Assembly (NCBI RefSeq): GCF_000761215.1
Contig: NZ_CP009438.1
Coordinates: 186,001 to 250,000 of the forward strand
Source: Streptomyces glaucescens
GTDB lineage: Bacteria; Actinomycetota; Actinomycetes; Streptomycetales; Streptomycetaceae
Direction: 5' to 3'
Length of the DNA stretch: 64,000 bases
The position numbers and the translations under genes were made by a program. Shown here one piece after another: positions 44,755 to 52,918 of the stretch (positions are counted from its first letter, which is position 1; each line of letters begins with the position of its first letter). The notes under the pieces are model-generated. The model saw nothing but the letters and a program-made list of their open reading frames with translations. It made no database searches and was not told the origin of the DNA.

Positions 44755-45639
44755 TCAGGACTTGGTGGCGCCTGCGGTCAGGCCGGAGACGAGGTGCCGC
44801 GCGACGAGACCGAAGACGATCGCGGCGGGTACCGCGATGATCACGGCTGCCGCCGTCAGCGCGCCCCAGTCACTCGTGTACTGGTTGACGAACGTCTGGA
44901 GGCCGCCGGCGAGCGTGAGGTTCTCCTCACCGGTCATGAAGGCGGACGCGTAGGCCACCTCCGCCCACCCGGTGATGAAGGTGTAGAAGGCGGTGACGGC
45001 GAGCCCCGGCCTGGCCAGCGGCAGCACCAGCCGCCAGAACGTGCCGAACGGGTTCAGCCCGTCGACCCGGCCGGCCTCGTCGATCTCCACCGGGATGCCG
45101 TCGAAGTAGCCCTTCATCATCCAGGCGCAGAACGGCACGGCGACGGTGAGGTAGGTGACGACCAGGCCGATCGGCTGGTTGAGCAGGCCGAGGTCCGCGA
45201 GCAGGTTGTACAGCGGCACGATGAGGACCGCGACCGGGAACATCTGGGTGAGCAGGAGCATCCACATCAGGGGGCGCATGCCGGGGAAGCGGAAGCGGCT
45301 CACGGCGTAGCCGGTCGTCGCGGCGACGAACACGCCGATCAGCGTGGTCAGGCCGACGACGATCAGCGAGTTCTGCAGCCAGGACAGGAAGTCGGTGTCG
45401 CGTATGACGTGGCCGTAGTTGCCGAGGGTGAAGTCCTTGACGAGGGAGGTGTCGAACGCGTCGGTCTTCGGTTTGAAGGAGGTGACCAGCAGCCACAGCG
45501 GGGGGAACACCGCGACGACGGAGGCGGTCAGCAGGGTCAGGTGCAGTCCGAGGGAGGCGAGCGGCCCGCGGTCGCCGCGCTTGCGCACGGGGGCCGGCGG
45601 CTCGGTGCCGACGGGGGTGTGCGAAGTCGTGTCGGTCAC
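44755..45639 (-). CDS. malG: Maltose/maltodextrin ABC transporter permease
   Basis: 294 residues with six membrane helices and the EAA loop EIDEAGRVDGLNPFGTFWRLVLPLARPG that docks to the ATPase (in streptomycetes the shared MsiK, not encoded here). A polar N-terminal extension of ~25 residues precedes the first helix. The GTG at 45639 overlaps the malF stop. In acarbose producers a related importer (AcbHFG/GacHFG) takes up acarbose-dextrin complexes, so a dual role is possible. Confidence 0.92.
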   Translation of the reverse strand: MTDTTSHTPVGTEPPAPVRKRGDRGPLASLGLHLTLLTASVVAVFPPLWLLVTSFKPKTDAFDTSLVKDFTLGNYGHVIRDTDFLSWLQNSLIVVGLTTLIGVFVAATTGYAVSRFRFPGMRPLMWMLLLTQMFPVAVLIVPLYNLLADLGLLNQPIGLVVTYLTVAVPFCAWMMKGYFDGIPVEIDEAGRVDGLNPFGTFWRLVLPLARPGLAVTAFYTFITGWAEVAYASAFMTGEENLTLAGGLQTFVNQYTSDWGALTAAAVIIAVPAAIVFGLVARHLVSGLTAGATKS

Positions 45640-46658
45640 CAGGTGTCTCCCTGCTTGCGCAGTGCACGGCGGTAGGCCGCCGTGACGAGTGCCAGGAGCA
45701 GCAGGATCAGCACGCCCCAGGCGGCGGAGGTGGAGTAGTCGCGCGGGCTGATGACGAAGGACAGGCGGTAGGCGTACGTCACCAGGATCTCGGTGGCGTC
45801 CCCGGGGCCGCCCCGGGTCAGCAGGAAGATGACCGGGAACATGTTGAAGGTCCAGATGGTGCTGAGCAGGATGACCGTGCTGGAGACGGACCGCAGCCCC
45901 GGCAGGGTGATGTGGCGGAAGCGCTGCCAGGGACTCGCCCCGTCCATCTCCGCCGCCTCGTAGAGCTCCGCGGGGATGGACTGCAGCCCGCCGAGGAGGG
46001 CGATGAGCATGAACGGCACGCCCACCCAGACGTTCACCGTGATGACGGAGATCTTCGCCCAGGCCGGGTCGTTGAGCCAGGAGATCCGGCCGAGACCGGC
46101 GCCGGTGAGCAGTTCGTTGAACAGGCCGCTGCGCTCGTTGAACAGCAGGCGCCAGGTGAACACCGAGACGAACGCCGGCACCGCCCAGGGCAGGATCAGT
46201 GCCGTGCGGTACAGGGTGCGGCCCTTGAAGGCGCGGTTGAGCATGACGGCCAGTGCCAGGCCGATCGCGAAGGACAGCGCCACGCAACTGACCGTCCACA
46301 GCACGGTCCAGCCGAGCCGGTCCCAGAAGAGCCCGTCGCCGAGGATGGCGCGGTAGTTGTCGAGGCCGACGTACTCGTAGGTCGCGGGGATGTGGTTGAC
46401 GCCGATGGTGCGTTCGACGTTCGCCTCGTCGGCGTCGGTGAAGGACAGCCAGACGCCGCGCCCGAGCGGGTATCCGATGATCACGCCGATCACGATCACC
46501 ACGGGGGCGACCATGCTCCAGGCGTACCAGTGGGTGGCCAGGGCTCTGCGCAGCCGCCCCGGGGTCTTGGGGGTCTTGTGGTCAGTGCGGTGGCCCCGGC
46601 CGCGGGCACCCGGAGTGCCCGCGGCCTTCGTCACCGACTGGCCGGTCTCGACAGCCAT
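45636..46658 (-). CDS. malF: Maltose/maltodextrin ABC transporter permease
   Basis: 340 residues. A basic cytoplasmic N-terminus is followed by about seven membrane helices, with the EAA loop ELYEAAEMDGASPWQRFRHITLPGLR. It lacks the large periplasmic loop of E. coli MalF, as usual in Gram-positives. ATG at 46658 has GGAAGG about 11 nt upstream and is 23 bp after malE. Confidence 0.92.
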   Translation of the reverse strand: MAVETGQSVTKAAGTPGARGRGHRTDHKTPKTPGRLRRALATHWYAWSMVAPVVIVIGVIIGYPLGRGVWLSFTDADEANVERTIGVNHIPATYEYVGLDNYRAILGDGLFWDRLGWTVLWTVSCVALSFAIGLALAVMLNRAFKGRTLYRTALILPWAVPAFVSVFTWRLLFNERSGLFNELLTGAGLGRISWLNDPAWAKISVITVNVWVGVPFMLIALLGGLQSIPAELYEAAEMDGASPWQRFRHITLPGLRSVSSTVILLSTIWTFNMFPVIFLLTRGGPGDATEILVTYAYRLSFVISPRDYSTSAAWGVLILLLLALVTAAYRRALRKQGDTW

Positions 46659-46681
46659 TGGTCGGTCAGCCTTCCCGTGGC

Positions 46682-47956
46682 CTACTTGTAGTCCTTGAGC
46701 AGCTTGCGATAGGCGTCGCCGGTGTTCGCGGCCGCCTCGTCCGGGCTGGTCTCGCCGGACAGCACGTTGGCCATCTGCAGCCGGATCGGCTCGAAGAGGG
46801 CATTGCCCTCGGCGATCCACGGCCGTTCGACGGCCTTGTCGACGGCCGGCTTGAAGAACTTCACCATCTCGTTGTCCGCGACGGACGGGACCTCGTAGAC
46901 GGACGTGCGGGTGGGCAGCAGGCTCAGCTTCTCGGTGGTCTGCTGCTGCACCTTGGCGGAGCTCATGTACTTCACGAAGGCGTAGGAGGCGTCGAGGTTC
47001 TTCGAGCCCGCGTACACCGAGAGGTTCCACCCGCCCTGGGGAGAGCCCTGTCCGGCACTGCCGGCCGGGACGGGGGCGACCCCCAGGTTGCCGGCGTCCT
47101 TGAAGCGGGCTCCCGCCTTGACGTCCTCGATGGCCCAGGGGCCGTTGACCATCATGGCGACCTTGCCCGACTTGAAGGCGTTCTGCATGTTGTTCCAGCC
47201 GTCGGACGCGTCGGTGATGGCCGCCTTGCTGTCCACGAGGTCCTTGATGACGCGGTAGGCGCGCACACCGGCTTCGTCGTCGACCGTGACGGTCTTGTTC
47301 TTCTCGTCGACCAGGTCGCCGCCCTCGCCGTAGAGGTAGGGCAGGAACCAGTACGGGTCGTCGCCCCGCAGGTAGAGGCCGGTCGCGCCGGTCTTCTCGG
47401 TGATCTCGGCGGCGGCCGTCTTCAGCTCGGCGACGGAGCCCGGCACCTCGACACCGGCCTTCGTCAGCAGTTCCTTGTTGTAGAAGAGCGCCAGGGTGTC
47501 GATCACCTGCGGGACCGCGTAGGTCTTCCCCTCGTACCTGGTGCTGGCCGCGGCCTGGGGAAGGTGGTCCGACCCGTCGTCGAGGGCGGGCGTGCCGTCG
47601 AGCGGGGCGAGGTAGCCGATGCTGGCGAAGTCCGCGACCCAGGCGACCTCCGTACGCATCACGTCCGGGGCACCGGAGTTGCCGCCCGCGGCGTTCTTGA
47701 ACTTGGCGTTCGCCTCGCCGAACGGGACGTTGACGTACTTGACGTCGACCTTCGGGTGCTCCTTCTCGAAGCCCTCCGCGAGGGCCTGGTACGTCGCCTT
47801 CTCGGCTTCGTTGGACGTGTCCCAGAAGGTGACGGTCCCCGACAGCTCCGTGCCGCCCGCGTCGGTACCGCTTCCGCCGTTGTCGCCCCCGCCACACGCC
47901 GATGCCGTCATGGCCACAGCCGCGAACAGCGCGGTGGCCGCAATGCCACGCCGCAT
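46682..47956 (-). CDS. malE: Maltose/maltodextrin-binding lipoprotein
   Basis: 424 residues. A lipoprotein signal with lipobox TASAC places the mature protein on the outer face of the membrane, anchored at the Cys. The body is a family 1 extracellular solute-binding protein (VTFWDTSNEAEKATYQALAEGFEKEHP, later MMVNGPWAIEDV and GGWNLSVYAGSKN). First gene of the malEFG-aglA-lacI operon; ATG at 47956 follows GGGGAG. Two adjoining TTGCnGCAA palindromes lie 121 bp upstream. Its ligand is probably maltodextrin; binding of acarbose-like molecules (as for GacH) cannot be told from sequence. Confidence 0.92.
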   Translation of the reverse strand: MRRGIAATALFAAVAMTASACGGGDNGGSGTDAGGTELSGTVTFWDTSNEAEKATYQALAEGFEKEHPKVDVKYVNVPFGEANAKFKNAAGGNSGAPDVMRTEVAWVADFASIGYLAPLDGTPALDDGSDHLPQAAASTRYEGKTYAVPQVIDTLALFYNKELLTKAGVEVPGSVAELKTAAAEITEKTGATGLYLRGDDPYWFLPYLYGEGGDLVDEKNKTVTVDDEAGVRAYRVIKDLVDSKAAITDASDGWNNMQNAFKSGKVAMMVNGPWAIEDVKAGARFKDAGNLGVAPVPAGSAGQGSPQGGWNLSVYAGSKNLDASYAFVKYMSSAKVQQQTTEKLSLLPTRTSVYEVPSVADNEMVKFFKPAVDKAVERPWIAEGNALFEPIRLQMANVLSGETSPDEAAANTGDAYRKLLKDYK

Positions 47957-48076
47957 TGTGAACTCCCCTGAGTGATCCCGGAATCGGGCGGAGGTCTGGA
48001 CGCCTCACGCCAACCGCTTCTGCGCGGCGCCGGGGTTGCCAGGAACGTAACAGGATCGAAAAGCCGCCGAAAGACG

Positions 48077-48095
48077 TTGCGGCAATTTGCTGCAA
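48077..48095. promoter_or_regulatory. Two adjoining TTGCnGCAA palindromes, MalR operator
   Basis: TTGCGGCAA (48077-48085) and TTGCTGCAA (48087-48095) are spaced by one base, giving a 10-bp period, that is, the same DNA face. They lie midway in the 261-bp gap between malE and malR. This agrees with the TTGC/GCAA type sites known for Streptomyces MalR. Confidence 0.7.
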
Positions 48096-48217
48096 GCATT
48101 TTCAGCCATCGTTTCGGGCGCGTGGTCCGTGGGCGGCGGACGGGCCGTGCCCCGCAGTCCGCCGGTTCCGCGCGCGGTGGGCACGCCCTGACGCCCCGAC
48201 AGGTAGAGTGCGTTGCC

Positions 48218-49255
48218 ATGACCATGCGGCTCGCCGACATCGCAGCCCGGGCGGGCGTCAGCAAGGCCACGGTCAGCCGGGTGCTGAACGGTGCGCGCGG
48301 TGTGGCCACCGGCACCCGCGACTCGGTGCTGACCGCACTGGACGCGCTGGGCTACGAGCAGCCGGCGCGACAGCGCCGCGCCGAGCTGGTCGGACTGGTC
48401 ACCCCCGAACTGGACAACCCCTTCTTCCCCGCACTGGCCCAGGTGATGGGGCAGGCGCTCACGCGTCAGGGCTACACGCCCGTGCTCGCCACGCAGACCC
48501 CGGGCGGCTCGACCGAGGACGAACTCACGGAGATGCTCGTGGACCGCGGGGTGTCCGGCATCATCTTCGTCTCCGGACTGCACGCGGACACCACCGCCGA
48601 GACCGGACGGTACGGCCGGCTGCACGAGCGGCAGGTGCCCTTCGTCCTCGTGAACGGGTTCTCGCCCCGGATCGAGGCACCCTTCGTCTCCCCGGACGAC
48701 CGGGCCGCGATGCGCCTGGCCGTGGCGCACCTGGCGGAGCTGGGGCACGAGCGCGTCGGCCTCGCCGTCGGGCCCGCCCGCTTCGTGCCGGTGCAGCGGA
48801 AGATCGAGGGGTTCCGGGCCGGCGTGCGGGAGCACCTGGGAGTGTCGGCGCGGGAGTCCGAGGAGCTCGTGCAGCACTCGCTGTTCTCCCTGGAGGGGGG
48901 CCAGGCCGCCGCGTCCGCGCTGATCGACCTGGGCTGCACCGCCGTCATGTGCGCCAGCGACATGATGGCCCTCGGCGCCGTGCGGGCCGCGCGCCGGCGG
49001 GGTCTCACGGTTCCCGGTGACATCTCGGTGGTCGGCTTCGACGACTCGCCGCTCATGGCCTTCACCGACCCTCCCCTGACCACCATCAGACAGCCCGTCA
49101 AGGCGATGGGGCAGGTCGCCGTGGACGCACTGCTGGAGGAGATGAGCGGAACGCCGCCGCCGCGCACCGAATTCGTCTTCATGCCGGAACTGGTGGTCCG
49201 GGGGTCCACCGCCGCCGGCCCGCGGGGCGGCCGGCGCCCGGCTCACGGACGCTGA
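48218..49255 (+). CDS. malR: LacI-family maltose regulator
   Basis: 345 residues: helix-turn-helix RLADIAARAGVSKATVSRVLNG (4-25), hinge, and an effector-binding domain with NPFFPALAQVM, FVSGLHADTT, and VVGFDDSPLMAFTDPPLTTIRQP. Divergent from malEFG with the palindromes between, the usual Streptomyces arrangement in which MalR represses malEFG until maltodextrin binds. It is very similar to the regulator at 42000-43049. ATG at 48218 has AGGTAGAG upstream; an ATG two codons later is possible. Confidence 0.92.
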   Translation: MTMRLADIAARAGVSKATVSRVLNGARGVATGTRDSVLTALDALGYEQPARQRRAELVGLVTPELDNPFFPALAQVMGQALTRQGYTPVLATQTPGGSTEDELTEMLVDRGVSGIIFVSGLHADTTAETGRYGRLHERQVPFVLVNGFSPRIEAPFVSPDDRAAMRLAVAHLAELGHERVGLAVGPARFVPVQRKIEGFRAGVREHLGVSARESEELVQHSLFSLEGGQAAASALIDLGCTAVMCASDMMALGAVRAARRRGLTVPGDISVVGFDDSPLMAFTDPPLTTIRQPVKAMGQVAVDALLEEMSGTPPPRTEFVFMPELVVRGSTAAGPRGGRRPAHGR

Positions 49256-49263
49256 CCGGCCGG

Positions 49264-49304
49264 CCACCGGCCGCGGGCGGCGGTGTGCCGGCCGGGGCCG
49301 GTGG
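49264..49304. terminator. Terminator between convergent malR and rmlB
   Basis: CCACCGGCC (49264-49272) and GGCCGGTGG (49296-49304) pair perfectly around a GC-rich loop that can fold further. It lies in the 67-bp gap between the two stop codons. Confidence 0.5.
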
Positions 49305-49322
49305 TTGCGGTCCGGCCCGACG

Positions 49323-50300
49323 TCATGTCGCGGCGAGCAGGGGACGCCACCAGTCCTCGTGCCGCTCGTACCACTTCGCGGTGTCGGCCAGCGCGGTCGC
49401 GAAGTCGGTGCGCGGCCGGTAACCGAGTTCCGCGGTGATCTTGCTGTGGTCGACCGCGTAGCGCCGGTCGTGCCCCTTGCGGTTCTCGACGTGGACGATG
49501 CGCTCCGGGCCCGCGCCGCACAGTGCGAGCAACCGGTGCGTGAGCTCCAGGTTGGGCAGCGAGGTGCCGCCCCCGATGTTGTAGATCTCTCCCGGCCGGC
49601 CCGACACGCGGACGAGTTCGACGGCCCTGACGTGGTCGTCGACGTGCAGCCAGTCGCGCACGTGCCGCCCGTCGCCGTAGAGGGGAACGGTGCCGCCGGA
49701 CAGGAGGCTGGTCAGGAAGCGCGGTATGAGCTTCTCGGGATGCTGGTGGGGGCCGAAGTTGTTCGAACAGCGGGTCACCCGGACGTCCAGGCCGTGGGTG
49801 CGGTGGTGGGCGAGCGCCATGAGGTCCGAGGCCGCCTTCGACGCCGCGTACGGCGAGGTCGGGAGCAGGGGGTCGCTCTCCGCGGCGGCCCCGTGCGGGA
49901 GGGAGCCGTACACCTCGTCGGTGGAGACGTGCACGAAGGTGCGCACACCGTGGCGGAGCGCGGCGTCGAGCAGGACCTGGGTGCCCAGCACGTTGGTGCG
50001 GGTGAAGGCACCGCTGTCGGTGATGGAGCGGTCGACGTGCGACTCGGCCGCGAAGTGCACGATGTCGTCGTGCCGCGCGGCCAGCGTGTCGACGAGCGCG
50101 GTGTCGCACACGTCGCCCTGGACGAAGGTGAGGCCGGGATGGTCACGCACCGCGTGCAGGCGGGCGAGGCTGCCGGCGTAGGTGAGTTTGTCGAGGACGG
50201 TCACCGCGACGCCGCCGGGGGCCCCGGGCGACAGGAGCCGGCGGACGTAGGCGGAGCCGATGAAGCCCGCTCCGCCGGTGACGAGGATGGTCGTGGTCAT
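49323..50300 (-). CDS. rmlB: dTDP-glucose 4,6-dehydratase (AcbB-like)
   Basis: 325 residues, extended SDR enzyme: NAD-binding GGAGFIGS (8-15), STDEVYG with the catalytic Thr-Asp-Glu, and the YxxxK pair in SPYAASK. It makes dTDP-4-keto-6-deoxy-D-glucose. ATG at 50300 overlaps the rmlA stop (ATGA). There is no rmlC/rmlD here, so the product is not heading for rhamnose. The nearby aminotransferase would convert it to dTDP-4-amino-4,6-dideoxyglucose, the amino sugar of acarviose. Confidence 0.95.
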   Translation of the reverse strand: MTTTILVTGGAGFIGSAYVRRLLSPGAPGGVAVTVLDKLTYAGSLARLHAVRDHPGLTFVQGDVCDTALVDTLAARHDDIVHFAAESHVDRSITDSGAFTRTNVLGTQVLLDAALRHGVRTFVHVSTDEVYGSLPHGAAAESDPLLPTSPYAASKAASDLMALAHHRTHGLDVRVTRCSNNFGPHQHPEKLIPRFLTSLLSGGTVPLYGDGRHVRDWLHVDDHVRAVELVRVSGRPGEIYNIGGGTSLPNLELTHRLLALCGAGPERIVHVENRKGHDRRYAVDHSKITAELGYRPRTDFATALADTAKWYERHEDWWRPLLAAT

Positions 50301-51364
50301 GGGGTGAGATACACCTTGCTGTGGTCGCCGATCACCAGTCGGTGAGCCTGCGGGAGACGGGGGGCCGGGCCGACGACGGCGCCGCGGCCGATGAGGGACG
50401 CCTCGATGCGGGACGCCCCCTCGACCTGGGCGCCGCGCAGCAGGACGGAGTACTCGATGGCGCTGTCCTCGACCCGGCAGTCCTCCCCGATGGAGGTGTA
50501 CGGGCCGACACTGGAGTTGCTGACGACGGCACCCGCGCCGATCACCACCGGGCCCACCACGTGTGACCCCCGCACGATCGCGCCTTCGGCCACCCGGACC
50601 CGGCCGACCAGCGTGCTGTGCGCGTCGACCTTCCCCTCGATGCGGCCCTCCAGTCCGTCCAGGACGTGACGGTTGACCTCCAGCATGTCCTCCGCGCTGC
50701 CGGTGTCGCGCCAGGGCCGGGTGGTGGTCTCGGCCCGTACGCGCAGGCCCCGGTCGATCATCCACTGCACGGCGTGGGTGATCTCCAGCTCGCCGCGGGC
50801 GGAGGGGGTGATGGCCCGTACCGCCTCGTGGACGGCCGGGCTGAAGGCGTACACGCCGATGAGCGCGAGCGAGCTGCGCGGGACGTCGGGTTTCTCCTCC
50901 AAGCGCAGCACGTTCCCGTCCGCGTCGACCTCCGCGACGCCGAAGGCGGACGGGTCCGCGACCGGGGTGAGCAGCAGCCGGGCCGCCGCGGGATCGGCGG
51001 CCGATTGGCGGGCGAAGTCGGTGACGCCCTGGGGCAGGTAGTTGTCCCCCAGGTACAGCAGGAAGTCGTCGTCGCCCAGGAAGCCGCGGGCGATGCGCAC
51101 CGCGTGCGCGAGACCGAGCGGGCGGGGCTGGTGGAGGTAGGTGATGCGTAACCCGAACGCGGTGCCGTCGCCGGTGAGTTCGCGGATCTCCCGGCCGTAC
51201 GCGCCCACGACGACGCCGGCCTCCCGGACACCCGCCGCGGCGAGGGACTCCAGCGCGTAGAAGAGCACGGGCTTGTTGGCGATGGGGAGCAGCTGCTTGG
51301 CGGCGGTGTGGGTGAACGGCCTCAGTCTGCTGCCGGTTCCACCTGCCAGGACCAGGGCCTTCAC
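50297..51364 (-). CDS. rmlA: Glucose-1-phosphate thymidylyltransferase, long form (AcbA/StrD-like)
   Basis: 355 residues. N-terminal nucleotidyltransferase with LAGGTGSRLRPFTH and a C-terminal left-handed beta-helix (from about 245), the long form typical of secondary-metabolite clusters rather than the ~290-residue rhamnose enzyme. It makes dTDP-glucose. The GTG at 51364 follows GGAGG. Codon 72 is TTA (51149-51151). First gene of the rmlA-rmlB pair, divergent from the aminotransferase operon. Confidence 0.93.
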   Translation of the reverse strand: MKALVLAGGTGSRLRPFTHTAAKQLLPIANKPVLFYALESLAAAGVREAGVVVGAYGREIRELTGDGTAFGLRITYLHQPRPLGLAHAVRIARGFLGDDDFLLYLGDNYLPQGVTDFARQSAADPAAARLLLTPVADPSAFGVAEVDADGNVLRLEEKPDVPRSSLALIGVYAFSPAVHEAVRAITPSARGELEITHAVQWMIDRGLRVRAETTTRPWRDTGSAEDMLEVNRHVLDGLEGRIEGKVDAHSTLVGRVRVAEGAIVRGSHVVGPVVIGAGAVVSNSSVGPYTSIGEDCRVEDSAIEYSVLLRGAQVEGASRIEASLIGRGAVVGPAPRLPQAHRLVIGDHSKVYLTP

Positions 51365-51625
51365 CTCGGCCTCCGCGGGAGCGGGTCGGTCTGCGGGCTT
51401 GTTCTCACAGGTCCCTCCTCGAACGTGAGGCGTGGTGGCGCCGTAAGCACGTCGACTCAACCAGAGTGCCGGGGCCGCTCGCAACAACTTTCTGAAACAA
51501 CCCGCAAACTCTTGCAGCGGTGTGTGTTCAAGTGTTTGACTCAGCGCCGAGCCGCCCCAACCGTGGTGCGCCACAACGCAGTTCGCCGGCGATCGCGTCA
51601 GCCGGTCCGACGAGCAGAGGCAGCG
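51365..51625. promoter_or_regulatory. Divergent promoter of rmlA-rmlB and the aminotransferase operon
   Basis: 261 bp, AT-richer than its neighbours around 51480-51540, with the MalR-like element at 51492-51515. Control of this one region would switch both halves of the cluster. Confidence 0.6.
51492..51515. promoter_or_regulatory. 24-nt operator-like element shared with the amylase promoter
   Basis: CTGAAACA-n4-GCAA-n2-TCTTGC; identical to 41676-41699 at 19 of 24 positions, including all of CTGAAACA, GCAA and TCTTGC. It is 128 bp from the rmlA start and 111 bp from the aminotransferase start. It is the strongest sequence link between the maltose/amylase regulon and the inhibitor-type cluster. 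Confidence 0.6.
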
Positions 51626-52918
51626 ATGACAGGCTTACGGCAGACACAGCACCTGGCACGGGAGGCCCGCCACCTGGCGCCGGGCGCCTCCGAGGAAGCC
51701 GTCCACGGACGCCGGGTCTTCGCCGAGGGACGCGGTCCCGTTCTGACCGACCTGGACGGCAACCAGTACCTCGACTTCGCGGCCGGGACCCTCACCCAGT
51801 CACTGGGCCACGGGCACCCGGAGGTCGTCGAGGCACTCACCACCCAGGCCCGCCGCCTGTGGAACGTCCACGACAGCGCCACGCCGGACCGCGCCGGCCT
51901 GCTGGAACTGCTCGCCAGGCTGCTGCCCGAACAGCTCGACACCTACGCCTTCTTCTCCACCGGCGCGGAGGTGGTCGAGGCCGCCCTGCGGGTCGTCCAG
52001 GCGACCGCCGCGCCGGGCCGCAACCGGATCGGCGCCCTGCGCCACGGCTTCCACGGCAAGACCATGGGCGCCCGGATGCTGGTCCACTGGGACATCGGCC
52101 ACCAGGCCTTCAGCGGCAACAGCGTGCTGGGCTACAGCCCCTACTGCTACCGCTGTCCCCTGGGCCTGGAGTACCCCTCGTGCGACGTGCGGTGCGCGAC
52201 CCTCGTGCGCCGGCACATCGCGGAGAAGCCCAACGTCTCGGCCCTGGTCTTCGAACCCGTCCTCGGCGCGGCAGGCGTCATCGTGCCGCCCCCCGGCTAC
52301 TGGGAGCGGATCGCCGGCGCCTGCCGGGACGGCGGCGTGCTGCTCGTCGCCGACGAGGTCCTCACCGGCGGCGGGCGCACCGGCGCCTTCCTCGCCAGCG
52401 AACTGTTCGGCATCGAGCCGGACCTGGCGATGCTGTCCAAGGGCACCGCGAGCGGATTCCCCTTCGCCGTGCTGGCCGGACGCGCGGAGCTGCTGCGCAG
52501 GCCGGAGGCGGCCACCCCGGGGGCGTACGCCTCGACGTACGCGAGCAACCCACTGGGGATCGCCGCCGCCCGCGCCACGCTGGAGGTCGTCGAGCGCGAC
52601 CGGCTGATCGACCGCGTGCGCGTCCTCGGCGAGCTCATGGAGGAGCGGCTGCGCGCCCTGGAGTCCCGCTTCCCCCAGCTCGGCCAGGTACGCGGCCTCG
52701 GACTGCTGTGGGGCCTGGAGTTCGTCACCGACGCCGTCGGCCGGGCACCCGCCCCCGAGACCGCCCGGGCCGTCTACACCACCGCCCTCGACCTGGGGCT
52801 GCGCACCTCCCTGGGCGGCCACATCCTGCGGCTGGCACCGCCGTTCACCCTCGACGAGGCGCTGCTCGACGAGGGCCTGCGCCTGCTGGAGACGGCCGTC
52901 GAGCGGGTGATCGCGTGA
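51626..52918 (+). CDS. Class III PLP aminotransferase (AcbV-like, NDP-4-keto-sugar aminotransferase)
   Basis: 430 residues, fold type I class III aminotransferase: FFSTGAEVVEAALR, the PLP-pocket VADEVLTGGGRTG and Schiff-base Lys272 in LSKGTASG. An unusual cysteine-rich insert (CYRCPLGLEYPSCDVRC) could bind metal. Sugar aminotransferases are usually of the DegT type. A class III enzyme beside rmlA/rmlB and this exporter is the arrangement of acarbose clusters, where AcbV makes dTDP-4-amino-4,6-dideoxyglucose. ATG at 51626 has AGAGG upstream. Codon 4 is TTA (51635-51637), so the operon's first gene should need bldA. Confidence 0.87.
   Translation: MTGLRQTQHLAREARHLAPGASEEAVHGRRVFAEGRGPVLTDLDGNQYLDFAAGTLTQSLGHGHPEVVEALTTQARRLWNVHDSATPDRAGLLELLARLLPEQLDTYAFFSTGAEVVEAALRVVQATAAPGRNRIGALRHGFHGKTMGARMLVHWDIGHQAFSGNSVLGYSPYCYRCPLGLEYPSCDVRCATLVRRHIAEKPNVSALVFEPVLGAAGVIVPPPGYWERIAGACRDGGVLLVADEVLTGGGRTGAFLASELFGIEPDLAMLSKGTASGFPFAVLAGRAELLRRPEAATPGAYASTYASNPLGIAAARATLEVVERDRLIDRVRVLGELMEERLRALESRFPQLGQVRGLGLLWGLEFVTDAVGRAPAPETARAVYTTALDLGLRTSLGGHILRLAPPFTLDEALLDEGLRLLETAVERVIA

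Noticed and set aside
49323..51364. dTDP-rhamnose pathway
   Set aside because: rmlC and rmlD are absent, RmlA is the long secondary-metabolite form and a sugar aminotransferase is divergently next door, so a 4-amino-4,6-dideoxy sugar is more likely.
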